DNA of 64,000 nucleotides from Streptomyces sp. NBC_00273 (GTDB taxonomy: Bacteria > Actinomycetota > Actinomycetes > Streptomycetales > Streptomycetaceae). Below the pieces are notes generated by a model, which saw nothing but the letters and a program-made list of their open reading frames with translations, searched no databases and was not told where the DNA came from. Shown one piece after another: positions 26,174 to 33,831 of the stretch (position 1 is the first letter of the stretch; each line of letters starts with the position of its first letter). The stretch spans positions 8,881,001-8,945,000 of the forward strand of contig NZ_CP108067.1 of the NCBI RefSeq assembly GCF_036178145.1, read 5' to 3'. The position numbers and the translations under genes are program-made.

Positions 26174-26197
26174 ATCGGCTCGCCTCCTCGGCGGCAC

Positions 26198-26600
26198 GCT
26201 TTATGCTCAGATGTTGGAGTTCCTCCCCTCCTTCCAGTATGGGGACAGGGTCTGGGCGCCGCTCAGCCGAACAGAGCGGCGCTCCGGAGTGGTTGTTGCG
26301 TCAATCTCTTGCCGGGGTCGGTTCGGGTGGGCGCTTGCACCCCCCGTGTACCGCCGACGAACCCGAGCCCCTCCGCCCTATCGCCCACGGCGATCTGATC
26401 AGCCCACCGAGCATTCGGAGCAGCGCGTGCCGGCGGGGACGGGCCCGGTCAGGGGGAGGGTGTGCGCCGAGTGGTGGAGGACCGGCTTGCCGGGGTGCGG
26501 GCACTGGTGAAGCATCAGATTTCGGGACGTACCGCCTACGCATCGTGATGCCACGGTGCGCGGCGCGTCGTCTCCACCCGCCTGCTCGACTTCATGAGGA
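26198..26600. other. Divergent intergenic region between protease-nuclease and amidase genes
   Basis: These 400 bp presumably hold the promoters of the fusion gene and of the amidase. One small minus-strand frame (26399-26515) is listed separately. Nothing else is recognised. Confidence 0.4.
26399..26515 (-). CDS. Possible 38-residue Cys/His-rich peptide
   Basis: The frame from ATG 26515 gives a 38-residue peptide with QCPHPGKPVLHHSAHTLPL and an end TRCSECSVG. The spacing Cys-Pro-His ... Cys-x2-Cys suggests a small zinc ribbon like those scattered in Streptomyces genomes. No ribosome binding site is visible, so it could be leaderless or not expressed. Confidence 0.35.
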   Translation of the reverse strand: MLHQCPHPGKPVLHHSAHTLPLTGPVPAGTRCSECSVG

Positions 26601-26606
26601 GTGGCC

Positions 26607-27299
26607 ATGGAAGACAACCCGCTGAGCCGTCGACGGCTGTTGTGGGGTGCCGCCGGCGCGGCGGGTGCGGCTCTGGCCGCTGCCGGGCTGCCCCGACTGA
26701 TGAAGCCCGAGGACAAGGCGAAGTCCGGGTCACCGGGCCCCGCGCGCAAGGCCCCCGTCGCCGCAGGGCCGCCCACGACCCTGCGAAGGGACCCTTCGGT
26801 GGACTACGCCCCCGCCGTCTGGGTCGAAGCCTCCGAGTCCAACTACACGGCCTCCGAACGTCCTGAGGCGTATCCCATCGAATACGTCGTCATTCACCTG
26901 ACAACGGACATCATGCCGATCATGTTCACCAAGTTCAAGGACCCCGCCGAGAGGGTGTCCGCGCACTACATGATCAGCGCAACCGGCACGCGGATCGCCC
27001 AGTGCGTGCGCGAGCGCGACGTGGCCTGGCACTCCGGCAGCGTTTGGTACAACCACCGGAGCATCGGCATCGAGCACGAAGGCTGGACCGATCAGCCCTT
27101 CTACACCGACAAGATGTACGAGGCGTCCGCCGTGCTCACGGCCACGATCTGCGCGAAGTACGACGTGCCGGTCGACCGGGAGCACATTCTGGGCCACGTC
27201 GAGGTTCCGCTGTCGACTCACGACGACCCCGGGACCGTGTGGAACTGGGACAAGTACATGAAGCTCGTCGAGACCGCCCGCCGGCGCATCAGGACCTGA
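26607..27299 (+). CDS. Tat-exported N-acetylmuramoyl-L-alanine amidase (amidase_2)
   Basis: The product is 230 residues from ATG 26607 after GAGGAG. A twin-arginine signal (SRRRLLWGAAGAAGAALAAAG) leads to an amidase_2/PGRP domain. Zinc ligands are likely the His in EYVVIHLTT and in ILGHVEVP with a nearby acidic residue; AHYMIS, DVAWHSG and SIGIEHEGW are also typical. It would cleave the MurNAc-L-Ala bond in peptidoglycan outside the cell. It is a full-length single-domain enzyme, transcribed divergently from the protease-nuclease gene. Confidence 0.9.
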   Translation: MEDNPLSRRRLLWGAAGAAGAALAAAGLPRLMKPEDKAKSGSPGPARKAPVAAGPPTTLRRDPSVDYAPAVWVEASESNYTASERPEAYPIEYVVIHLTTDIMPIMFTKFKDPAERVSAHYMISATGTRIAQCVRERDVAWHSGSVWYNHRSIGIEHEGWTDQPFYTDKMYEASAVLTATICAKYDVPVDREHILGHVEVPLSTHDDPGTVWNWDKYMKLVETARRRIRT

Positions 27300-27315
27300 C
27301 ACCGCGTCGACCCCG

Positions 27316-28821
27316 TCACGCGGGCTTGCCGTCCCCGTAGAGCCACGGGTCCCAGATCGAGTCGAGGTCCCGGCCGGCCCTGGCCTCCACGTACGCGGTG
27401 AAGTCGTCCGTGGAGGCGAGGCCGTGGCGGTGGCGCAGGGTCCAGCCCCGCACCAGGGCACGGAAGCCCTCGTCGCCCACGGCCTGGCGGATCTTGTGGA
27501 TCACCATCGCCCCGCGTACGTACACCGGCTGGCGGGAGATGTCCGCAGCACTCGGCGGCTCGGCAGGCGGGAAGTCCCACTCGTCGTCGTTCGCCGCCTT
27601 GGCGTGGTTGCGGTCGAAGTGGTCCTGGGCGCTGGCCCCGCCGTGGTCCTCGGTCCACAGCCACTCCGCATAGGTCGCGAAGCCCTCGTTGAGCCACATG
27701 TCCCGCCAGGTCCGCGGGGTGACGGAGTTGCCGAACCACTGGTGGGCCATCTCGTGCACCACGTTGGTGGTGTGGAAGACGCCGGCCGGAATGGTCGGCC
27801 TGGTCTGGGTCTCCAGGGCGTAGGGCACGTCGGCGGCCTGGTCGACGATCAGCCCGGCGGCGGAGAAGGGGTAGGGGCCGAACCTTCCCTCCGCCCATTC
27901 CATGATCTCGGGGAAGCGGCCGAGGACCTCGCCGTCCTCGTCCACGCCCGCGGTCGTGTCCACCGCCGACACGACCGGCACGCCCGAACGGGTCCGGGAG
28001 GTCTTGATGTCGTAGCTGCCGATGGCCACGGTCGCCACGTAGCTGGCCATGGGCTCGGGCTGGTGCCAGTGGAACGTGGCGCGGCCGCCGCTGGTGCGCC
28101 GGGAGCGCAGCTGCCCGTTGGAGATCGCCTGCACCTCCTTGGGGACCGTGACGGTGATGTCGTACGAGGCCTTGTCCGAGGGGTGATGGTTGCCCGGGAA
28201 CCAGGACATCGAGCCCGTCGGCTCACCGAACGCGACCGCTCCGTTGCCCGTCCTCAACCAGCCTTCGCGCCACCCGTGGTCATGGGTGATGGACTCCGGC
28301 GTGCCCGCGTAGCGCACGACGCTGCGGAAGGCGGAGCCCTTCCTGAGGTGATCGCGCGGCTGCAGGGTCAACTCCTGACCGTCATGGCGAACCCGCGCCG
28401 TGCGGCCGTCGACGGTGGCGCTCAGCACCTCCATGCCGAGGAGGTCGAGATTGAAGGCGCTCAGGTCCTCGGTGGCCTTGGCGGTAATCTCCGCCGTGCC
28501 CTCGAGGCGGCCGCTGCCGGGGTCGTAGGCCAGGGTCAGCCCGTAGTGGGTGACGTCGTAGCCGCCGTTGCCGAGTGTCCGGAAGTACGGGTCACCGGCA
28601 CCTGCGGCAGCGGGGTGCCCGCCCCGGAACACCGTGCCGGCCGCCCCCGTACGAGCGGTGTCCGCGCCGGAACGGGCACCCGCCCTCACGTCCGCGCCGG
28701 TAGGGGCCCCCGTCCCACCGCCGCCATGCCGGTCGGACCCCGAGCACGCGGGGAGTGCGGCGAGCAGGCCCGCGACCGCGAAGGCGGCCAGACGTCCGGA
28801 GGTCTTCACGCAGCCGATCAT
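27316..28821 (-). CDS. M1-family aminopeptidase lipoprotein
   Basis: The product is 501 residues. The lipoprotein signal ends LPAC (Cys26), followed by a low-complexity Gly/Ala/Thr stretch to about residue 70. The M1 fold has the N-terminal beta saddle (YDVTHYGLTLAYDPGSGRLEG), HEMAHQWFG (about 356-364) and the downstream LNEGFATYAEWLW Glu that completes the zinc site. It is shorter than PepN because it lacks the C-terminal helical domain. It is likely an extracytoplasmic aminopeptidase. The gene converges with the amidase with only 16 bp between stops. Confidence 0.92.
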   Translation of the reverse strand: MIGCVKTSGRLAAFAVAGLLAALPACSGSDRHGGGGTGAPTGADVRAGARSGADTARTGAAGTVFRGGHPAAAGAGDPYFRTLGNGGYDVTHYGLTLAYDPGSGRLEGTAEITAKATEDLSAFNLDLLGMEVLSATVDGRTARVRHDGQELTLQPRDHLRKGSAFRSVVRYAGTPESITHDHGWREGWLRTGNGAVAFGEPTGSMSWFPGNHHPSDKASYDITVTVPKEVQAISNGQLRSRRTSGGRATFHWHQPEPMASYVATVAIGSYDIKTSRTRSGVPVVSAVDTTAGVDEDGEVLGRFPEIMEWAEGRFGPYPFSAAGLIVDQAADVPYALETQTRPTIPAGVFHTTNVVHEMAHQWFGNSVTPRTWRDMWLNEGFATYAEWLWTEDHGGASAQDHFDRNHAKAANDDEWDFPPAEPPSAADISRQPVYVRGAMVIHKIRQAVGDEGFRALVRGWTLRHRHGLASTDDFTAYVEARAGRDLDSIWDPWLYGDGKPA

Positions 28822-28943
28822 GACCCAGCCCCCGAGCGCCCCGACCTCGCCACGCCGTCCCCGTGGTCCCTCCGGCGGGCACGATTCCTCACAACGGCTC
28901 GGGCGCCACCGACCGCTCGCGTCGGCTCATCCCGACGGTAGGT

Positions 28944-29351
28944 TCACGCCACGTTCCAGACGTCTTCGCCGAGCCAACCCTGGGGGTCTCTGAGTTCATC
29001 GGGAACATCGAGCGTGGGCGTCACGATGGAATCATTGCTAGAGCGCGCCATGACGGCATAGAGCTTGAACGTGTGCAAAGCGAAACCGTCGAGTTTTGCC
29101 TTTAGCGTCGGCCCGACGGCCACGGCGAACGAATTATCGCTCTCGGTCACCTGATGGGTCCACTCGATAATCCACAGGTAGGTTCTCTTTTCGGTGCCGC
29201 CCTTGATGAACACATGTCGATCGGCGTGCAATCCGGCCCTGCGCCCCGTGACGGTCCGTGCGGCAGGAAGAAGTTCTTCGGTAACGAATTTGTTGAATTC
29301 GTTCTCGTCCGCCTCGGGGCGTAGCGTGATGTAGTGAACGCAGATCGCCAT
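28944..29351 (-). CDS. Small alpha/beta hypothetical protein
   Basis: The product is 135 residues from ATG 29351, preceded by GGAGGG. The pattern MAICVHYITLRPEADENEFNKF, RAGLHADRHVFIKG, RTYLWIIEWTH suggests a ferredoxin-like dimeric alpha-beta barrel fold, but this is not certain. GC content and codon use are lower than in the neighbours (GAATTC, AAC, ATT codons), so it may have been acquired. No function is assigned. Confidence 0.65.
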   Translation of the reverse strand: MAICVHYITLRPEADENEFNKFVTEELLPAARTVTGRRAGLHADRHVFIKGGTEKRTYLWIIEWTHQVTESDNSFAVAVGPTLKAKLDGFALHTFKLYAVMARSSNDSIVTPTLDVPDELRDPQGWLGEDVWNVA

Positions 29352-29657
29352 GTCTGCACCCTCCGGGATTCGGCCTGCAAGACGTGCGGGGCCTGGGCGA
29401 TGCCACTCACCAGAATGATCGCAGCCAATTGCGGAGGGTGCCACTTCGGATTGTCCGCATCTCAATCAATGACGGAACGTGCGGGGCGAAAGGATTTTCT
29501 TGCCGAGGTGATCTGCTACTGGCCGGCGCATCAGCCCGTGTCCTGCGCGGTGAGGCGCACGAGTTGTCCGTGGCGGTAGAGGCCGGCGGCGAGGCCGAGA
29601 AGGGCCTTGGAGCTGCGGGATACGGGCCGCCCGCGCGGTCCGATCGGGTGCGTGGCG

Positions 29658-30320
29658 TCAGCGGCGGAGCACCTTGCGGGACACCGCGTTGCCGAGCAGT
29701 TGCGCCGACTGCACGAGGGCGATCAGGACGAGCACCGTCACCACCATCACCGACGTGTCGAAGCGCAGGTAGCCGTAGGTCATCGCCAGGTTGCCGACCC
29801 CTCCTCCGCCGACCGTGCCGGCCACCGCCGAGAAGTCGATCAGCGCGACGAGCATGAAGGTCAGGCCGAGGACGAGGGGGCCGAGCGCCTCCGGGACGAG
29901 GACCGTGAGCAGGATCCGCAGCGGACTCGCGCCCATCGAGCGTGCCGCCTCGATCACGCCGGGTTCGACGGAGAGCAGGTTGGACTCCACGATGCGGGCG
30001 ACCCCGAACGTCGCGACGACCGTCATCGGGAAGATCGCGGCGTTCGTGCCGATCATCGTGCCGACCACGCCGCGCGTGACCGGAGCGAGCGCGACGATCG
30101 CGATGATGAACGGAACGGGCCGGATGACGTTGATGAGGATGCCCAGGACCGTGTGGACGATCCGGTTCGGCAGGACGCCGCCCTTGCGCGTGGCGTACAG
30201 GGTGAGCCCCACTGCCAGTCCGCTGACGGTCGACAGCGCCAGGGTGATCAGCACCATGTAGACGGTCTCGCCGGTGGCGTCGAGGACCTTGGGCCAGAAG
30301 GTGCTCCAGTCCGCCTTCAT
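29658..30320 (-). CDS. metI: Methionine ABC transporter permease
   Basis: The product is 220 residues with five or six membrane helices. The conserved EAA loop is VIEAARSMGASPLRILLTVLVPEALGPL, and LIDFSAVAGTVGGGGVGNLAMTYGY follows, as in MetI. It is the last gene of metQ-metN-metI; its ATG overlaps the MetN stop (ATGA). It forms the membrane channel for D/L-methionine import. Confidence 0.94.
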   Translation of the reverse strand: MKADWSTFWPKVLDATGETVYMVLITLALSTVSGLAVGLTLYATRKGGVLPNRIVHTVLGILINVIRPVPFIIAIVALAPVTRGVVGTMIGTNAAIFPMTVVATFGVARIVESNLLSVEPGVIEAARSMGASPLRILLTVLVPEALGPLVLGLTFMLVALIDFSAVAGTVGGGGVGNLAMTYGYLRFDTSVMVVTVLVLIALVQSAQLLGNAVSRKVLRR

Positions 30321-31333
30321 CGAGCACCCGCTTCCACGCGGTCGGGGACGCCGAGTCCGGCGACGACCGCCTCGACCGCGGCGGCCTCGCCGCGCAGTTC
30401 CAGGGTCACGCTGCCCAGGGGGCGCCCGCGTACTTCAAAGACGCCTCCGTGGACGAACGTGAAGTCGACGCCGTGGACGCGCAGGAGCTCCGAGAGGCCG
30501 TCCAGGGCGGGGGTGCCGTCGACGACGGGCAGCGTGACCAGGCGGCCCGGGTGGCGGGCGCGCAAGTGTTCCAGGAGCCCGGTGTCGGGCGCGCTGTGCT
30601 GTGCGGAGCGGACGAAGGCGGCGGTGGTCGCGTGGCGGGGCCGCGCGAAGACCTCGTACACCTCGCCGTTCTCGACCACCTTGCCGTCCTCCATGACCGC
30701 GACGCGGTCGCACAGGGTCCGTACGACCTCCATCTCGTGGGTGATGAGGAGGATCGTCACGCCCAGCTCGCGGTTGACGCGGCGCAGCAGGGCCAGTACC
30801 TCGCCGGTGGTCTGCGGGTCGAGGGCGGAGGTCGCCTCGTCGCACAGGAGGACCTTCGGGCGGGTGGCGAGTGCGCGGGCGATACCGACGCGCTGGCGCT
30901 GGCCGCCCGAGAGCTGTTCGGGGTAGCGCTTTCCGTGTCCGGCGAGGCCGACGAAGTCCAGCGTCTCCTCGGCGCGGGCGCGGGCCGCCGCCCTGTCCAT
31001 CCCGGCGAGGCGCAGCGGGTAGAGCACGTTGCCCAGGACGGTGCGCGAGCGGAAGAGGTTGAACTGCTGGAAGATCATGCCGATCTCGCGTCGGACGGGG
31101 CGCAGTTGGCGCTCGCCGAGGGACGAGAGGTCCTGGCCGTCCAGCAGGACGCTGCCCGAAGTCGGCTCCTCCAGGCCATTGACCAGGCGCAACAAGGTGG
31201 ATTTGCCCGCTCCGCTGTGGCCGACGACGCCGAAGACGGTGCCCGCTTCGACGGAGAGGGTGACGCCGTCGACGGCGCGGGCTCCGCCCGGGAACCGTTT
31301 CTCGACGTCGCGCAGTTCCACGGCGGCGGTCAT
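30317..31333 (-). CDS. metN: Methionine ABC transporter ATP-binding protein
   Basis: The product is 338 residues from ATG 31333. The ABC domain has Walker A GHSGAGKST, Q-loop MIFQQFNLF, signature LSGGQRQRVGIARAL, Walker B VLLCDEATSALD and switch His ITHEM. The C-terminal NIL/ACT-like domain (about 265-335) is the regulatory methionine-binding domain of MetN. It is coupled to MetQ upstream and MetI downstream by ATGA overlaps. Confidence 0.95.
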   Translation of the reverse strand: MTAAVELRDVEKRFPGGARAVDGVTLSVEAGTVFGVVGHSGAGKSTLLRLVNGLEEPTSGSVLLDGQDLSSLGERQLRPVRREIGMIFQQFNLFRSRTVLGNVLYPLRLAGMDRAAARARAEETLDFVGLAGHGKRYPEQLSGGQRQRVGIARALATRPKVLLCDEATSALDPQTTGEVLALLRRVNRELGVTILLITHEMEVVRTLCDRVAVMEDGKVVENGEVYEVFARPRHATTAAFVRSAQHSAPDTGLLEHLRARHPGRLVTLPVVDGTPALDGLSELLRVHGVDFTFVHGGVFEVRGRPLGSVTLELRGEAAAVEAVVAGLGVPDRVEAGAR

Positions 31334-32220
31334 CGCTTCAGCTGCTTCTGGATGCGGGCGACCTCGGCCTGCAGGTCGGCGGCGGGCAGCTCGATGTGGT
31401 GGGCGGTGCCGTTGCTGGTGCGGCGGACCTCGTCCTGGACGACCTGGGACGCGTAGAGCTTGATGATCTTCTGATAGTCCGCGTCGTCCTTCTGGTCCGC
31501 GCGGGCGGCGATGACATTGAGGTAGGGGACGGACTGCGGGCCGGCGGGGTCGTCCTTGAAGAGCGCGGTGTCGGCCTTGATGCCGGCGAGCTCGGCGACT
31601 CCGTCGTTGATGATGGCGGCGTCCGCGTCCTTGAGGGTCCGGGGGGTCTGCTGGGCGTTCACCGGAGTGAGCTTGACGTGCTTGGGGTTGGCGGTGATGT
31701 CGTCCGGAGTGGCGAAGAGTCCGGCGTCCTTCCGCAACTCGATGAGCTTCGCCGCTTCGAGCACGCGGAGGCCGCGGCCTTGGTTTGCAGGGTCGTTGGG
31801 CAGGGTGATCTCGGCCCGGTCGGGGAGGTCCGCGAGTTGCTCGTGCTTGCCGGAGTAGAGGCCGAGCGGGACCACGGTGGTTGCGGCGATGGGGGCGATG
31901 TCGGTCTTGTTCTCGGTGTTCGACTGCGCCAGGAAGACCAGGTGCTGGAAGGCGTTGAGCTCGATGTCGCCCGCGCTGAGGGCCTTGTTGGGCAGCGAGT
32001 AGTCGTCGAACACCACCGTCTCCACGGTGAGGCCCTCCTTCTTCGCCTCCTTGGCGAGGACGTCCCATTCCGGGGAGTCGCCGGAGACGCCGACCCTGAT
32101 GCGGTGGGCGTCTCCTTCTTCGACGCCGCAGCCGGACACGAGCAGCGCGAGGACGGTGGCGGTGGATGCGGCGAGCAGGGTACGTCGACGCGGCAGTGCA
32201 GAAATCATCGTGTGATCCAT
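31330..32220 (-). CDS. metQ: Methionine-binding lipoprotein
   Basis: The product is 296 residues from ATG 32220; ATG 32208 is possible. The lipobox is VSGC (Cys31). The NlpA/MetQ fold is recognisable: IRVGVSGDSPEWDVLAKEAKKEG, DDYSLPNKALSAGDIELNAFQH, LPNDPANQGRGLRVL, AIINDGVAELAG. It is the substrate-binding protein of the importer and first gene of the operon. Confidence 0.94.
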   Translation of the reverse strand: MDHTMISALPRRRTLLAASTATVLALLVSGCGVEEGDAHRIRVGVSGDSPEWDVLAKEAKKEGLTVETVVFDDYSLPNKALSAGDIELNAFQHLVFLAQSNTENKTDIAPIAATTVVPLGLYSGKHEQLADLPDRAEITLPNDPANQGRGLRVLEAAKLIELRKDAGLFATPDDITANPKHVKLTPVNAQQTPRTLKDADAAIINDGVAELAGIKADTALFKDDPAGPQSVPYLNVIAARADQKDDADYQKIIKLYASQVVQDEVRRTSNGTAHHIELPAADLQAEVARIQKQLKR

Positions 32221-32436
32221 GTGCAGAGGAGAGCCAAACGAAGGGATGCATGGATCGTAGATCGACTTCGCCTTGCAACCTTTGAATGCGAGGTTCTCTT
32301 CATGAATTTGCAATGAATGGAAGGGTGGAGTGAAGCACCGTCCCGACATGCGCACGGTCGTGCCCGGCGGATCCGCCAGCCGCTGCGGTTCTCCTGCCGC
32401 GGAGGTTCCGCGGCAGGAGAACCGGAAGGGCACCCG
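32221..32436. promoter_or_regulatory. metQ upstream region
   Basis: The metQ leader (32221-32330) is AT-richer and holds two TTGCAA palindromes (about 32274-32279 and 32308-32313). No S-box/SAM riboswitch core is recognised. The distal part contains the terminator of the upstream gene (32386-32424). Confidence 0.4.
32386..32424 (-). terminator. Terminator hairpin of amidase_6 gene
   Basis: Perfect 17-bp arms CGGTTCTCCTGCCGCGG (32386-32402) and complement (32408-32424) enclose a 5-nt loop, 12 nt past the stop of the gene ending at 32437. Confidence 0.85.
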
Positions 32437-33576
32437 TCAGGTGCGGTACGCGTAGTAGTTCGCGTTCGGGTAGGACGCGATGATGCTCGCGAGCGACTTA
32501 CGGTACGTGTTGGTGGAGTGGTACGTGAGGTACGGCATTCCGGCGCTGCTGCGGTAGGTCACCATCATCGAATGGTCTTTGGACCCGTCCCGGTTGAAGT
32601 CCACCTGCAGGATGTCTCCCACGTCCGCCTGGTAGACGTTGGCCAGGTTGGCGGCCCGCTGGTTGGACAGCGTGAACCAGGCCCACTCGTTCACGCCTAC
32701 CCAGGAGTCGCTCTGGCGGGAGCCGTCGTACCACCAGTTCCGGTAGTCCGACGTGGAACCCGGAACGGCCTTCCAGCCGCCCGCCTTCAACGCCTGGCTG
32801 ATGAAGTTGGTGCAGTCACCCCCGGCCCCGTTGTACTTGCGGTACGCCGGGTTGTAGTTGCTCCAGTACTTCTCCGCGTACTTCGCCATCGCGGCGTAGT
32901 CGTAGGCTCCGCCCGTCTTCGCCTTGGGCTTCGGCGTCGCGGGGTACTTCGTGGACGCGGGCGTGCCGTCCGGGTACTGCTTCCCGTCGTCCTTGACCGC
33001 GTTCACCTTGGCCGCCACGGGCTCGTTGACCGCGACGGGGCCGTTCTCCTGGGACGTGATCGAGGTCAGCTCCCAGTCGCCTCCCCGCTTGCTGGTGAGC
33101 GTCAGCTGGTAGCGCGTCCCGATGTCGGTCGTCGCCGGCTCGTCCCCGCGGAGCTTCTTGTACGTGAGCGTGGTCTGCTCGGTGACCTGGACGACGGCCT
33201 TGCCGCCGGTCACCGTGGCCCGGTCCACGACGACGCGGGTGGCGGCGTCCGTGTAGGCCTCGCCGAGCTCCGCCAGTCGCGTCTTGCGGGACCGCAGCGA
33301 CTGGAGCGCGGCGTCCTCGTCCTTCTTCAACTGGGCCGACAACCGGGTCTTCGGGCCGGCCTGGCCGGAGCCGTGATGCCCCGGCTGATCCTCGACCAGG
33401 GCCTGCGTGCGCTGGGAGAGCACGTCGTTGGCCACGCGGGCGAAGGTGTCGGCGGTGGCACGGTCGGCGTCGCGGGGTCCGGGGACCGCGGTCGCGGAGT
33501 ACGCGAGCATGCTTCCGGACGCCAGGGCCACGGTCAGGGCCGCGATGGCGGCGGGCCTGAACCTCTTAGGTATCAC
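32437..33576 (-). CDS. Secreted amidase domain (amidase_6) protein
   Basis: The product is 379 residues from GTG 33576, after AAGGGG. A signal peptide (1-35) and a helical N-terminal half (DADRATADTFARVANDV..) with a small beta domain are followed by the amidase_6 domain from about residue 220. GGDCTNFISQALKAGGW supplies the Cys nucleophile, and KDHSMMVTY the His. NWWYDGS and YHSTNTY are also typical. It likely acts on cell-wall peptides; the exact substrate is unknown. Confidence 0.85.
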   Translation of the reverse strand: MIPKRFRPAAIAALTVALASGSMLAYSATAVPGPRDADRATADTFARVANDVLSQRTQALVEDQPGHHGSGQAGPKTRLSAQLKKDEDAALQSLRSRKTRLAELGEAYTDAATRVVVDRATVTGGKAVVQVTEQTTLTYKKLRGDEPATTDIGTRYQLTLTSKRGGDWELTSITSQENGPVAVNEPVAAKVNAVKDDGKQYPDGTPASTKYPATPKPKAKTGGAYDYAAMAKYAEKYWSNYNPAYRKYNGAGGDCTNFISQALKAGGWKAVPGSTSDYRNWWYDGSRQSDSWVGVNEWAWFTLSNQRAANLANVYQADVGDILQVDFNRDGSKDHSMMVTYRSSAGMPYLTYHSTNTYRKSLASIIASYPNANYYAYRT

Positions 33577-33831
33577 TCTATTTCCCCTTGTCACCCGGTC
33601 CGCACGAACCGGGGGACGGAATCTTCGCACAACTACCCCACACTTTCGTCACGTTCCGCTTCGTCGCCGGCTGCCCCGGCGGAAGTGGTCTCGCGCGTCG
33701 CCGATTTGCCTCCGCTTGATCACCGGGGGTCGTCTCCGGGGTGCACGGAGTGATCCCGCCAACCACTGGTACGGCCCCACAGCAAGTGCCTTTAGGGTGT
33801 GCGGGAAAGCACGGCAGAGGGGGCATTCGGA

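Noticed and set aside
32221..32330. SAM riboswitch upstream of metQ
   Set aside because: The conserved S-box or SAM-IV core elements were looked for and not found.
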